NCBI GenBank assembly: GCA_016285145.1
Contig: JAEEQE010000012.1
Span: 1-64,000, forward strand
Length of the DNA: 64,000 nucleotides
DNA from: Bacteroidales bacterium
Lineage (GTDB): Bacteria; Bacteroidota; Bacteroidia; Bacteroidales; WCHB1-69
Direction of reading: 5' to 3'
Below are positions 47,037-56,146 of the stretch, one piece after another. Positions within the stretch are counted from its first letter, which is position 1. Every line of letters starts with the position of its first letter. The position numbers were made by a program, and so were the translations under genes. The notes under the pieces were generated by a model, which ran no database searches, was not told the origin of the DNA, and saw only the letters and a list, made by a program, of their open reading frames with translations.

Positions 47037-48491
47037 ATGAAAAAGATAATCGGCATTTTCGTTTTGACTGCATTTTGTGCATTTTCCTTTGCGCAAGGCG
47101 ATTACGAGGCTTTCCGTTTCACCCAGACGGACATTTCCGGCACGGCGCGATTCATGGGTGCGGGCGGTGCCTTCAGCACCACCGGCGGTGAATTTTCCGC
47201 CCTCAGCCTTAACCCTGCCGCCATCGGCCTGTACAAACGCCATGAGGTGACCATAACCCCCATGTCGCTGGCTTTCTCGAAAAGCACTTCACAGTATTAC
47301 GGCAACGGCAACTATGCAAGAAACACCAAATACACGGTACCCGAGTGCGGATTGGTGATCACCAGCGCCATTGATAATTCCAATTGGAAAAATTGGCAAT
47401 TCGGTTTCGGATACAACCGCATCATGGATTACAACAACACGTTCCGCGCCGATGCGCAACACGTGAACAATTCTATAGTGAACGCCATCCTGCGCCACGC
47501 CCAAGGCATCCCCTACACGGCACTTGCCGGCGATGCAGGACTGTTCTGGAGCACCTGGGCAATTGACACATTCCCCAACCAACCCGACCATTATTACAGT
47601 CCGTTTGAAAACAACGAACTGAATCACAGTGCTTTAATAGAACAATTCGGTGCCATTGACGAAATCTCTATCTCCTTTGGAGGCAATTACCAAGACAAAT
47701 TGTATATCGGAGGCAGCCTGGGCATCCCTATCATTGACTACAAAGAGCGTATCACCTATTCGGAAGCCTTGTCCAATGATCCTGGTGTGGGTGATTATCT
47801 GACATCCTTCCAAACAGTGGCCACTCAGCGTGATGCGGGAGGCGGTATCAACCTCAAATTAGGCATCATTTACCAGCCGCTTAGTTTCCTCCGCATTGGC
47901 GCCGGATTCCAAACCCCGACCTATTTTTGGAAAATCAAAGACACGTATGACCGCGAGATGCTGGCACAATACTTTGACGGCACGAACTCCAAGACATGGT
48001 CCTACACCAATCGGAACAATTTCCAGCTCACCACGCCTTTGAAGTTCAACATTGGAGCCACCTTCCTCATCAAGAAGCGCGCATTCATCTCCGCCGAATA
48101 TAATTTCTGCGATTTCGGCATGGCCAATCTCTATTCCAACGAATACAACTACACAACGGAGAATCAAGCAATTACTGACAAATACGGTATCTGTCACACA
48201 TTGCGCGTGGGTGCAGAGGTCAACCTTGCCCCGCAGTTCGCCCTGCGTGCCGGATACAACTTCAAGAGCAGTCCTTACAAGCTCACCACCGGCCCGTATA
48301 ACGGCTCTGCCCACTACGCTTCTGTCGGACTGGGATTCAAGTCCAAATACTTCTTCGCTGATCTTGCTTACGTGCTGAAACTCAGCAAAGACAGTTTCTG
48401 GCTTTACGACAGCAACGACCCCGCGGCCAGCGCCGTGGAGTATGAAAACACCACCCATAGAATTGTGGCCACCATCGGCTGTAAATTCTAA
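47037..48491 (+). CDS. FadL/OmpP1-like outer-membrane beta-barrel protein
   Basis: 484 residues with a signal peptide (…FCAFSFAQ). The mature start, FRFTQTDISGTARFMGAGGAFSTTGG and ALSLNPAAIGLY, is the hallmark of the Bacteroidetes OmpP1/FadL group. The rest is alternating amphipathic strands, ending in an aromatic residue (ATIGCKF), which is typical of barrels inserted by BamA. Members carry hydrophobic substrates, and some are T9SS parts such as PorV; the substrate here cannot be told. It is co-transcribed with the neighbouring lipoprotein and secreted protein (26- and 6-bp gaps). Confidence 0.75.
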   Translation: MKKIIGIFVLTAFCAFSFAQGDYEAFRFTQTDISGTARFMGAGGAFSTTGGEFSALSLNPAAIGLYKRHEVTITPMSLAFSKSTSQYYGNGNYARNTKYTVPECGLVITSAIDNSNWKNWQFGFGYNRIMDYNNTFRADAQHVNNSIVNAILRHAQGIPYTALAGDAGLFWSTWAIDTFPNQPDHYYSPFENNELNHSALIEQFGAIDEISISFGGNYQDKLYIGGSLGIPIIDYKERITYSEALSNDPGVGDYLTSFQTVATQRDAGGGINLKLGIIYQPLSFLRIGAGFQTPTYFWKIKDTYDREMLAQYFDGTNSKTWSYTNRNNFQLTTPLKFNIGATFLIKKRAFISAEYNFCDFGMANLYSNEYNYTTENQAITDKYGICHTLRVGAEVNLAPQFALRAGYNFKSSPYKLTTGPYNGSAHYASVGLGFKSKYFFADLAYVLKLSKDSFWLYDSNDPAASAVEYENTTHRIVATIGCKF

Positions 48492-48497
48492 TTTTTC

Positions 48498-49289
48498 ATG
48501 AAAAGATTTCTCATATTGCTCTATACCCTCGTCGCTCTGGGCGTCACCAATGCCCAAGAGCGACGGTTGTTTAATACAACGCCCATAGAGAACTACACGG
48601 TCGATCTTTTCGACAACGTTTATGCCTGGGACGGGACATCCATGGTGCAATATGATCGTACCGGGAACACGCTGCGCCATTACAGTAACCCGGCCCTTGG
48701 GACCATCACATACGTGGATGCTTCCTATCCATCCAAAATCCTGGTTTTTTATCAAGAAGCGGGCTGCATCGTCCTGCTCGACAATCAGCTTTCACCAATC
48801 GGAAACACATTGAACCTATTGGATCACAATCTGTTCACCATATCCATGGCCGCCATGGCCGGCACCAGCAAAATCGTATTGTATGACCAGCAGAATCAGA
48901 CACTGATTCTTTCCGACATACAACTCAACATCACAGGAACGGCACACTGCCAGATGGAAAGCGATTTCCATCCCACCTCGATGCAATCCTCACAAGAGAA
49001 GACCATCATGCTTACAGATACCACAAAAGGGGTATATCTATTTGATATTCTCGGTTCTTTTCAGCAAAAAATCATGCTGCCAAATACCATTTGCACGCAA
49101 ATTGTCGGGGATGAGCTGGTATATCTGCAAAATGGCATTCTACGATTTTACAATATGCGACAGCACACCTATCATGACAGCGATCTGCCCGTCTCGACAT
49201 ACCGCTCATTCCATTTGGGAAGCCAATGTCTTTACATTCAGGATACCGCCAGTTACGTCTATCAGATTCCAAGGGCATTAAAGCCTTGA
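48498..49289 (+). CDS. secreted protein of unknown function, propeller-like
   Basis: 263 residues with a signal peptide (…LGVTNAQ). The rest is made of short strands with repeated VYAWDGTSMVQYDRTG and IVLYDQQNQTLILSD-like units, suggestive of a beta-propeller of low complexity. No motif is recognised. It follows the FadL-like gene by six bases, so it is likely its partner in the periplasm or outer membrane. It faces the transglycosylase gene, with a 29-bp gap that lacks a clear terminator. Confidence 0.6.
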   Translation: MKRFLILLYTLVALGVTNAQERRLFNTTPIENYTVDLFDNVYAWDGTSMVQYDRTGNTLRHYSNPALGTITYVDASYPSKILVFYQEAGCIVLLDNQLSPIGNTLNLLDHNLFTISMAAMAGTSKIVLYDQQNQTLILSDIQLNITGTAHCQMESDFHPTSMQSSQEKTIMLTDTTKGVYLFDILGSFQQKIMLPNTICTQIVGDELVYLQNGILRFYNMRQHTYHDSDLPVSTYRSFHLGSQCLYIQDTASYVYQIPRALKP

Positions 49290-49318
49290 CAATATAATCG
49301 GTACTTTCCCGAAAACAA

Positions 49319-50896
49319 TTACCTCTTGATCTTGATTTTCTGACCTACCTGCAAGGAATTCACATTGGTGATGCGGTTATATTTGGCGATTTCCGTCATT
49401 GAAACGCCATATTTCCGTCCGATGGAAGAGAGGGTATCTCCCTTTTTCACCACATAGATGATATCTCCCTGCGGCTTAACCGGCTGCGTTTGTACAGAAT
49501 CTTTGGGCGTAGTGGAAGTTGTCGTCACAAGAGAGGAGTCCAAAACGGTCCTTGTACTGTCGGTTACCGCCGGTGCGGGGGTCACAGGACGTACAATGGT
49601 CGTTCCCTTCCGAATCAGAAGTCTCTGCCCCACCCGCAAGGAATTGCTGCGCAGATGGTTGAGCGACTTCAGATGGTTGACCGACACTTTATATTTGGAG
49701 GCGATGCGCGACAAGGTCTCTCCTTTACGTACGGTGTGATACTTGTTGGGCGTCACTTGCACCACCTCTCCGTTCTCATTGGTCGTGACATTCAGGTTCT
49801 TGGTTGGATTGAAGAAATCATCGTAGCGGTAAGCGTGGATGGAATCCTTCATATCCAAATACCGGATCACATCGTTGGATTGGAGGCGCAACGGGAATTG
49901 CTGCGTGTAAGCGGGGATGATGTATTTCTTGTATTGCGGATTCAGCGATTTGATTTCATCCAAACTGATATTCAAGACTTCTGCAATCTGCTCAAAATGA
50001 AGTTCTTTATCCACCATTACCGTATCCACGTTGGTCGGAATTGATATCTGGGCCGGGTTGATGCCATACAGATTATGGTAGGTCATCATGTACAACGCCC
50101 CGATATAGGCAGGAAAGTAGTTCTGTGTCTCACGGGGCAGATAGGGTGACACGCCCCAGAAGTTCGTCTTGCCGCCGGAGCGCTGGATGGCTTTCCGCAC
50201 ATTGCCGGCCCCGCAGTTGTAGGCAGAGATAGCCAAGCCCCAGTCGTTGAAGATCTTGTACAGGTCGCGGAGATGGCGGGCGGCGGCATCGGTGGCCTTG
50301 TATGGGTCTCGACGGTCATCCACAAACGTGTTGACCTCCAAACCATACAGTTTTCCCGTGCCGTACATAAACTGCCAGATTCCGGTGGCACCCGCCGGCG
50401 AGACCGCCTGCGGGTTCAACGCCGACTCGATGATGGTGATATAAACCAACTCCTCCGGAACATCGTACTTGTCGAAAATCTCCTTCATCCATGGATAATA
50501 ATACTGCGCCAACCCCAAAATGACCGATGACGAGCGCTGCCTTTGTACGGAATACAACTCGATGAAACGCTTCACCTTATCGTTGTACGCTAACGGCACC
50601 GCCGTCACAATGCGCGACAGTCGTTTGAATATCATGGAATCGTTGTTGTCGTAGGCAGTGGTGTCGTCTTTCAGTTTGGACAGGATGGAATTGCCCTTTT
50701 TCATTTCACTTTTGACGTACCACACATTCAGCATGGAATCCATCAGCACCATTTCACGGTTGATGGCAGCATTAGTCAGGTCGGACTCATTCGGGCCTGC
50801 GGCGGAATCCGGGCTATTGAACGTGACATTCTGTGCGTATGTATTTGACATCAACATACACCATAAAAGCAGCAACAACCCGATTTTATATTTCAT
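49319..50896 (-). CDS. LysM-containing lytic transglycosylase (MltD-like)
   Basis: 525 residues with a signal peptide (…SNTYAQ). The SLT domain lies at about residues 130-270; the catalytic Glu is E157 in TIIESALNPQAVSPAG, followed by GIWQFM and the AYNCGAGNVRKAI motif. Two LysM domains bind peptidoglycan at about 400-445 (HTVRKGETLSRIASKY) and 480-525 (YVVKKGDTLSSIGRKY), joined by a Thr/Pro-rich linker. It cleaves glycan strands to 1,6-anhydro products in the periplasm. It is transcribed alone; 118 bp separates it from the MORN gene. Confidence 0.92.
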   Translation of the reverse strand: MKYKIGLLLLLWCMLMSNTYAQNVTFNSPDSAAGPNESDLTNAAINREMVLMDSMLNVWYVKSEMKKGNSILSKLKDDTTAYDNNDSMIFKRLSRIVTAVPLAYNDKVKRFIELYSVQRQRSSSVILGLAQYYYPWMKEIFDKYDVPEELVYITIIESALNPQAVSPAGATGIWQFMYGTGKLYGLEVNTFVDDRRDPYKATDAAARHLRDLYKIFNDWGLAISAYNCGAGNVRKAIQRSGGKTNFWGVSPYLPRETQNYFPAYIGALYMMTYHNLYGINPAQISIPTNVDTVMVDKELHFEQIAEVLNISLDEIKSLNPQYKKYIIPAYTQQFPLRLQSNDVIRYLDMKDSIHAYRYDDFFNPTKNLNVTTNENGEVVQVTPNKYHTVRKGETLSRIASKYKVSVNHLKSLNHLRSNSLRVGQRLLIRKGTTIVRPVTPAPAVTDSTRTVLDSSLVTTTSTTPKDSVQTQPVKPQGDIIYVVKKGDTLSSIGRKYGVSMTEIAKYNRITNVNSLQVGQKIKIKR

Positions 50897-51014
50897 TCAA
50901 GTAAATTTCGTTAAACAAAAAACAAAATGCAGGAGACAATTTTCTTTCTCCTACGAAAAACGTCATCGGACTCGTCCCGACAACAAAAGCGCAATATGTC
51001 TTACGTTAAAACCG

Positions 51015-52514
51015 TCATTTTATTGTATAGTTATTCCATTTTAATTCTTTTCCTTCTTTAAACAAAGTCGTTAAAAACTGTATTCCCTCTTCGTTATAAT
51101 AGGACCACGCGCTCTCCTGAAGACCATCTACATACTTTCCGGAGACCTTCACGTTGCCGTTTTCCCAGAAGGCGGTGTATTTCCCGTCACGGACATCCTG
51201 CCGGTATTGGATTTTGAAGGCCACCTTGCCGGGTTCGTAGGTGGTGGTCCACAATCCCTCCTTCCTGCCACCTTCGTATTTGCCGGTCTCTTCGGAGGTG
51301 CCGTTCCGGTAATACCAGTCACCCTCTTCCAATCCGGCCACATACTGCCCTTTGACCAGCGGTTTCCCGTGCTCATCGTACTCCACGTACTCGCCATCAA
51401 GGTCGCCGTCGTCGTACGTCGCCTTCGACATGGTGTCTCCGTTTGGATAAAACCAGATCCATTCACCGGTTTTCTGGCCTTTGCTGTTGTATTCGCCTTG
51501 GATTTCCACCGTTTTATCCTCAAAAAAGAAAAGCCACTCTCCGATGGGACGGGAGTTTTTGTAATTGCCTTTTGAACGCAGTTCCCCGCTGGGATAATAC
51601 TCTTTCCAGAGGCCCTGTCGCAGCCCGTTCATGTCGGTGATGCCCTCGTAGCGGAGAATGCCGTCGGCGAAGACATACCCTTTGGTGATGTGACCGGCGG
51701 TGTCAAACTCACGACGAATGCCCTCGGGCTTGTTTTGGTAGTAAGTAGCCACAATAGAAGGTCTTCCATTGGAATGATAGGCCGTGCGTTTGTCCAACTG
51801 ACGAGTCTCCTTGGCATCCTTCACTAACTCATCGTGGTCGTATTTCTCCACGGACAAGAACATTCCGTTTTCATCATAATATTTGAAGAAACCGTGTTTC
51901 TTGTCGTTAAGGAAGGTTCCTTCCAGCCGGATGTTGCCATTAGGCCAGAAATATTTCCAGTTGCCCTGCTTATAACCGAAATCGTCGATGCGGTTGATGC
52001 GTTCGCTGCGGCTCATCACACCGTGATAATAGGTGGTAACGGCCACCACCCGACCCTCTTGGTTGTATTCCTTGGCCAATCCGTGGGGTTTGCCCGATTC
52101 GTAGGGCACAATCCGTTTCAGCCAACCAGCCTGATCGAAGGTGTTCACCGTGCCCACGATGGTGTCGTGCCGCCATTGGGTTTTGGTGTACTCTTTAGGG
52201 GCATACTGAACTTGTTCGCCATGCTTTTCTCCAGCCTTGTAATTAATTGTCAAATAAGGTTTTCCATCATTATAAAACGTCCAAAGGCTATCCAACAGGA
52301 AATCCTTCCGGTTGCCCTCCGACACCAGCTGTCCTTTCTCATTGTACGAGCGCCACCAGCCGTCGGGCTTGCCGTTGACCATGCGCCCTTCGCTGGATTT
52401 CACTCCGGAAGGGTAATAGAAAACCGTCACATCCGCAGGCGCAAGCGTATCCTGGGCACGGCAGCACACCGTGGCCAAAAGAAGCAATACCGGAAGAACG
52501 GATTTCAAGGGCAT
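51015..52514 (-). CDS. secreted MORN-repeat protein
   Basis: 499 residues with a signal peptide (…LATVCCRA). Nearly the whole chain is MORN_2-type repeats of 22-24 residues: FYYPSGVKSSEGRMVNGKPDG, FYNDGKPYLTINYKAG, YYPSGELRSKGNYKNSRPIG, FYPNGDTMSKATYDDGDLDG and more, about 15-18 copies. Such repeats make an elongated beta-sheet ladder; in bacteria their role is mostly unknown (the YwqK group is annotated as antitoxin). The product is likely periplasmic or at the outer membrane. It may share a transcript with the small lipoprotein upstream (104 bp), but a palindrome lies between. Confidence 0.85.
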   Translation of the reverse strand: MPLKSVLPVLLLLATVCCRAQDTLAPADVTVFYYPSGVKSSEGRMVNGKPDGWWRSYNEKGQLVSEGNRKDFLLDSLWTFYNDGKPYLTINYKAGEKHGEQVQYAPKEYTKTQWRHDTIVGTVNTFDQAGWLKRIVPYESGKPHGLAKEYNQEGRVVAVTTYYHGVMSRSERINRIDDFGYKQGNWKYFWPNGNIRLEGTFLNDKKHGFFKYYDENGMFLSVEKYDHDELVKDAKETRQLDKRTAYHSNGRPSIVATYYQNKPEGIRREFDTAGHITKGYVFADGILRYEGITDMNGLRQGLWKEYYPSGELRSKGNYKNSRPIGEWLFFFEDKTVEIQGEYNSKGQKTGEWIWFYPNGDTMSKATYDDGDLDGEYVEYDEHGKPLVKGQYVAGLEEGDWYYRNGTSEETGKYEGGRKEGLWTTTYEPGKVAFKIQYRQDVRDGKYTAFWENGNVKVSGKYVDGLQESAWSYYNEEGIQFLTTLFKEGKELKWNNYTIK

Positions 52515-52535
52515 TTTTTACATGTATAAATAATT

Positions 52536-52595
52536 ATTGTAGAGGCGCGCCATATAAATAAATTGTAGAGACATGCCATGGCACGTCTCTACAAT
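52536..52595. repeat. near-perfect palindrome with a partial second arm
   Basis: attgtagagac (52562-52572) and gtctctacaat (52585-52595) are perfect 11-bp inverted arms around an inner palindrome tgccatggca (52574-52583). A diverged extra arm attgtagaggcgcgcca starts at 52536. It has no T-run matching a classical terminator, and looks like a dispersed palindromic repeat between two genes. Confidence 0.65.
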
Positions 52596-52618
52596 GTTTA
52601 ATTATAAAGGATCAAAGA

Positions 52619-53062
52619 CTATCGCGTTCCCGAGAAATTAATAATCTCCACTCTGGTTTGCAATGTGGAAAGAATTTGGATAGTATAATAGACCGTCATC
52701 TCCATGTAATCGCCCGAGAACATAGTCTCTACCTGGATGTTCTTCACCGCTTCTGTGGTGGCATCGATATAATTGTTGCCACCCACAATGGATTCGAGAA
52801 TCGTTTTCATATACTCCACATTGTCACTATTGGCCTTGTAAACGCCCGTGGAGACATACTCCAAGGGAAGGCAGGCGTACAGCAACACACCATTCTGGGA
52901 CAATGGGTTATTCGTAATGCGTACCGAACCGTCTTTGGTATGGCCGTCTTTAATGAACGTGAAGGTACCCACATATTTGCCGGCATACTTTGAACCTTCA
53001 CCTGTGGTACAGGCCGAGAAGCCTAACACGATAAGCAGAAAAACAGGGAATAGTCTTTTCAT
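52619..53062 (-). CDS. small lipoprotein of unknown function
   Basis: 147 residues with a lipobox (VLGFSAC, Cys18), so it is a lipoprotein. The mature part begins TTGEGSKYAGKYVGTFTFIKDGHTKDGSVRITNN, a calycin-like strand pattern often seen in short Bacteroidetes lipoproteins. No catalytic motif is seen. Its own -7 box is at 53092. Confidence 0.7.
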   Translation of the reverse strand: MKRLFPVFLLIVLGFSACTTGEGSKYAGKYVGTFTFIKDGHTKDGSVRITNNPLSQNGVLLYACLPLEYVSTGVYKANSDNVEYMKTILESIVGGNNYIDATTEAVKNIQVETMFSGDYMEMTVYYTIQILSTLQTRVEIINFSGTR

Positions 53063-53091
53063 TGTATTATGGATTTTAAATTATTGAGCGG

Positions 53092-53099
53092 CAAAGATA
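53092..53099 (-). promoter_or_regulatory. -7 box of the small lipoprotein gene
   Basis: caaagata (TATCTTTG on the minus strand), 30 bp before the ATG at 53062; a perfect TAnnTTTG. It lies just beyond the sufS stop (53127). Confidence 0.55.
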
Positions 53100-53126
53100 C
53101 AAAAATAATCACTACAATCGCCCATC

Positions 53127-54329
53127 TTATTCCAGCATGGCTTTTGCCTTGCGGACGGCTTCCACCATGCGGTCGATTTCCTCTTGGGTATTGTACAGGG
53201 CAAACGAGGCGCGCACGGTGCCCGGAATCTGGTAATGGTTCATCACCGGCTGGGTGCAGTGGTGGCCCGTGCGCACAGCAATTCCCTGATGATCAAGGAG
53301 TACGCCCATATCATACGGGTGGATGTCTCCCACCAGAAATGAAATAACAGCCGCCTTCTCCTTAGCCTGTCCGATGATGCGAAGGCCCTCTATCTGCAAC
53401 AGCTGTTGAGTGGCGTATTGTCGCAAGCCCTCTTCATATTCTGCAATTTTTTCCACCCCGACCTGCTGCATGTATTCGATGGCTTTCCGAAGCCCGATGA
53501 CATCGCCCACGGCTGGCGTACCCGCCTCGAATTTGAACGGGAGGTCATTGTACGTGGTCTTCTCAAACGTCACATTGCTGATCATCTCGCCACCGCCTTG
53601 ATAGGGTTTCATCTCCCGCAGCCATTTTTCTTTGCCGTACATGACGCCGATGCCCATCGGACCGTACATCTTATGACCGGAGAAACAATAGAAATCACAG
53701 TCCAAGGTCTGCACATCCACGGGACAATGGGCCACCGCCTGCGCCCCGTCCACCATAACGGGCACTCCGTGTGCATGGGCCGTGCGTATTATTTCCTGAA
53801 TCGGGTTTATCGTACCTAATGAATTGGAGACATGGGTAATAGCCACAATCTTTGTTTTCGGGGTAATCAAGGTTTCCAACTGCTGCAAGCATAGTTCACC
53901 GTTATCCTGAAACGGCAGCACCTTGAGTACCGCGCCTCGGTCTTCGCACAGGAACTGCCATGGTACGATGTTGGAATGATGCTCCATTTCCGAAACAATA
54001 ATCTCGTCACCGGAATGGATATAGGTTCTGCCAAACGAGGCTGCCACCAGGTTGATGGATTCCGTGGCCCCACGGGTGAAGATCACCTCGTAATCGTGCG
54101 CCGCATGGATGAACTGTTGTACCGCCTTGCGGGCCACCTCAAACTCTTCCGTGGCCTTCTGGCTCAAGAAATGCACGCCGCGGTGGATGTTGCTGTTGAT
54201 ACTCCTGTAATAATCCGACAAGGCCTCAATCACCGGCAACGGCTTTTGCGTGGTGGCGGCATTGTCGAAATACACTAACGGCTTGTGATACACTTGTTGG
54301 TCCAATATGGGAAAATCGTTCCGGTTCAT
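53127..54329 (-). CDS. sufS: cysteine desulfurase SufS
   Basis: 400 residues of the class V aminotransferase fold: VYFDNAATTQKPLPVI at the start, HRGVHFLSQKAT near residue 50, the PLP lysine K220 in CFSGHKMYGPMG, and the reactive Cys near residue 358 in the short loop RTGHHCTQP, which marks the group II (SufS) type. It supplies persulfide sulfur for Fe-S cluster assembly. No other suf gene is nearby; it is the last gene of the lipoprotein-tilS-membrane protein-sufS unit (30-bp gap), so its partners must be elsewhere. Confidence 0.95.
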   Translation of the reverse strand: MNRNDFPILDQQVYHKPLVYFDNAATTQKPLPVIEALSDYYRSINSNIHRGVHFLSQKATEEFEVARKAVQQFIHAAHDYEVIFTRGATESINLVAASFGRTYIHSGDEIIVSEMEHHSNIVPWQFLCEDRGAVLKVLPFQDNGELCLQQLETLITPKTKIVAITHVSNSLGTINPIQEIIRTAHAHGVPVMVDGAQAVAHCPVDVQTLDCDFYCFSGHKMYGPMGIGVMYGKEKWLREMKPYQGGGEMISNVTFEKTTYNDLPFKFEAGTPAVGDVIGLRKAIEYMQQVGVEKIAEYEEGLRQYATQQLLQIEGLRIIGQAKEKAAVISFLVGDIHPYDMGVLLDHQGIAVRTGHHCTQPVMNHYQIPGTVRASFALYNTQEEIDRMVEAVRKAKAMLE

Positions 54330-54359
54330 ACGTGTCAGGTTGTTGTTTTTTTTAATTAA

Positions 54360-54842
54360 TTATTGATTCTTGGTGTTTTCATCGGGCTCGCTCATGTATT
54401 TGAGCTGTGAGGCAAATAGCAGGATGATGAAAACAGTCCAGATGATAGCATCCCATGTCATCATCAAATTGCCGCCAATGACGAAATTGAGAACACAGAA
54501 AAGCCCTATTTGCCCAATCATGTAAATATGAAAACCTATGGGTTTCAGTTTCCAAAGCATAATCAGTGCTCCGGCGAAGATGGCTACTTCCACCAGTATC
54601 AGCAAACCATACTGCCAGCCGGCGATGGATTGGAATATCTGGATAATCTCTTTAAAAGCCTCCTCATCAAAAAAGGGTACCTGCGTCAAGTTGCCAACCG
54701 CCTGTCCCATCTTGTCTGGGAACAACAGAAACAGGGCGTAAAGCAGAATGTTGTTACCCGCCTGTATCATGGTGCAAATGGACAGAATCCAGAGCAGCAA
54801 TCCACGTTTGGCTCTGTTTGTTGTAGAATCAGGAGTGTTCAT
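54360..54842 (-). CDS. four-helix membrane protein of unknown function
   Basis: 160 residues with hydrophobic segments near residues 13-42, 76-96, 103-121 and 128-148, and a short charged tail. No family recognised. Its ATG overlaps the tilS stop as ATGA (54839-54842), so it is coupled to tilS. Similar small membrane proteins are common in Bacteroidetes and have no assigned role. Confidence 0.7.
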   Translation of the reverse strand: MNTPDSTTNRAKRGLLLWILSICTMIQAGNNILLYALFLLFPDKMGQAVGNLTQVPFFDEEAFKEIIQIFQSIAGWQYGLLILVEVAIFAGALIMLWKLKPIGFHIYMIGQIGLFCVLNFVIGGNLMMTWDAIIWTVFIILLFASQLKYMSEPDENTKNQ

Positions 54843-56146
54843 TTTAGTTTTATTTTATAGTAATAATGACTGTTACAATCAATTTTATAGCGTTCATCGG
54901 AACGGAGCCCGACAATCCAGATGATATCGTTGCCCGAACAAAGCAACATCACTTCCTGTTTTTGGAAAATGCTGATTTTATGGTCGGTGAAGAAGTCGCT
55001 GAGCTTTTGTTTGCCTTTTCCACCCAAGGGGTAGAAAAAATCGCCATGGTGCCAATGGCGCAGCGTCAACGGAAATACGAGCTTTTCCTCCGGGATGAAA
55101 AGCGTATGGTTGTCTTTCGGGTATCGGACAGATTCTTCTGCCGTGCAACATTCCACCCGAAAATGATTTTGCAGCTCCTCAACCGAATGGATCACTATCT
55201 CTTCGTCCTGTTCCAACTTGTTGGGCCGAACCAGAAGATGATCGCGGTTGACGAGAAGCGTGTGCGTGGGCGACAGGTAGCGGATACCGCTTTGAATTTG
55301 CGGGTTGCGCACCATCTCTTCCGCCACCTCAGCCGCAAAGCCGTACTCATTCAACAACTCATAGAGAATAAGGCTTTTACAGGGATGTTCGTCCAACGCA
55401 TGAATATTGATTTGATCGCCCAGTTCCGTTGAAACACGTATTTTATCCATTATTTCATCCATCTGTTTCCTATAAAAAGCATACTGCTGACGGAAGATGT
55501 TGCAGTTTTGGGAAAATGTGTGGATAATGTTGGGGTTCAGGTCGGCGAGTTGAGGAATAACCGTGTTCCGTAAGCGGTTGCGCTTGATAGACTCGTCGGC
55601 GTTGGTGCAGTCGATGACGAAGGGTATCTTGTGCCGACGGGCATACTCGCGGATTTCCACGGCGGTGAAGTCCAGCATCGGGCGGATGATTTTTCCGTTT
55701 TTCGGAGGAATGGAGGCCAATCCCTTGAGGCCGGTGCCGCGGCATAAGTTGAGCAGAAGGGTTTCCGCCACATCGTTGGCCTGATGGGCGGTCACGATGA
55801 AATCGAATTCTTGGCCAATTTCGTCAAACCAGTCGTAGCGCAGCTTTCGGGCTGTCATCTCTATGGAAAGCCCGGAATTTTTCCGGATGCCGATGGTGTC
55901 GAACTCGCGGAGGAAGAGCGGCGCGTTCAGCTGTTCGGCCAACTGCTGCACAAAGCGCATGTCGTGGTTGGAGTCCTCGCCCCGGAGATGGAAGTTGCAG
56001 TGGGCGATGGCTATATCCAGGCCCGCCGCATGGAACAGATGAGCCATGACGGTGGAGTCGGCCCCACCGCTCACGGCCAACAGGTAACGGCAGCCATCAG
56101 CCCCGCCCGTCAGCTCCTCCAACGCCGTGCGGAATCGCTCCATCAT
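54839..56146 (-). CDS. tilS: tRNA(Ile)-lysidine synthase
   Basis: 435 residues. The PP-loop SGGADS is at residues 26-31 (LLAVSGGADSTVMAHL), followed by HCNFHLRGEDSNHDMRFV, the tRNA-contacting KLRYDWF and AHQANDVAETLLLNLCRGTGLKGL. A C-terminal domain (FRVE...WHHGDFFYPLGGKGKQKLSDFF) completes it. It converts the wobble C34 of tRNA-Ile(CAU) to lysidine, which is essential for reading AUA. The start overlaps the upstream lipoprotein stop by 4 bp (56143-56146). Confidence 0.95.
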   Translation of the reverse strand: MMERFRTALEELTGGADGCRYLLAVSGGADSTVMAHLFHAAGLDIAIAHCNFHLRGEDSNHDMRFVQQLAEQLNAPLFLREFDTIGIRKNSGLSIEMTARKLRYDWFDEIGQEFDFIVTAHQANDVAETLLLNLCRGTGLKGLASIPPKNGKIIRPMLDFTAVEIREYARRHKIPFVIDCTNADESIKRNRLRNTVIPQLADLNPNIIHTFSQNCNIFRQQYAFYRKQMDEIMDKIRVSTELGDQINIHALDEHPCKSLILYELLNEYGFAAEVAEEMVRNPQIQSGIRYLSPTHTLLVNRDHLLVRPNKLEQDEEIVIHSVEELQNHFRVECCTAEESVRYPKDNHTLFIPEEKLVFPLTLRHWHHGDFFYPLGGKGKQKLSDFFTDHKISIFQKQEVMLLCSGNDIIWIVGLRSDERYKIDCNSHYYYKIKLK

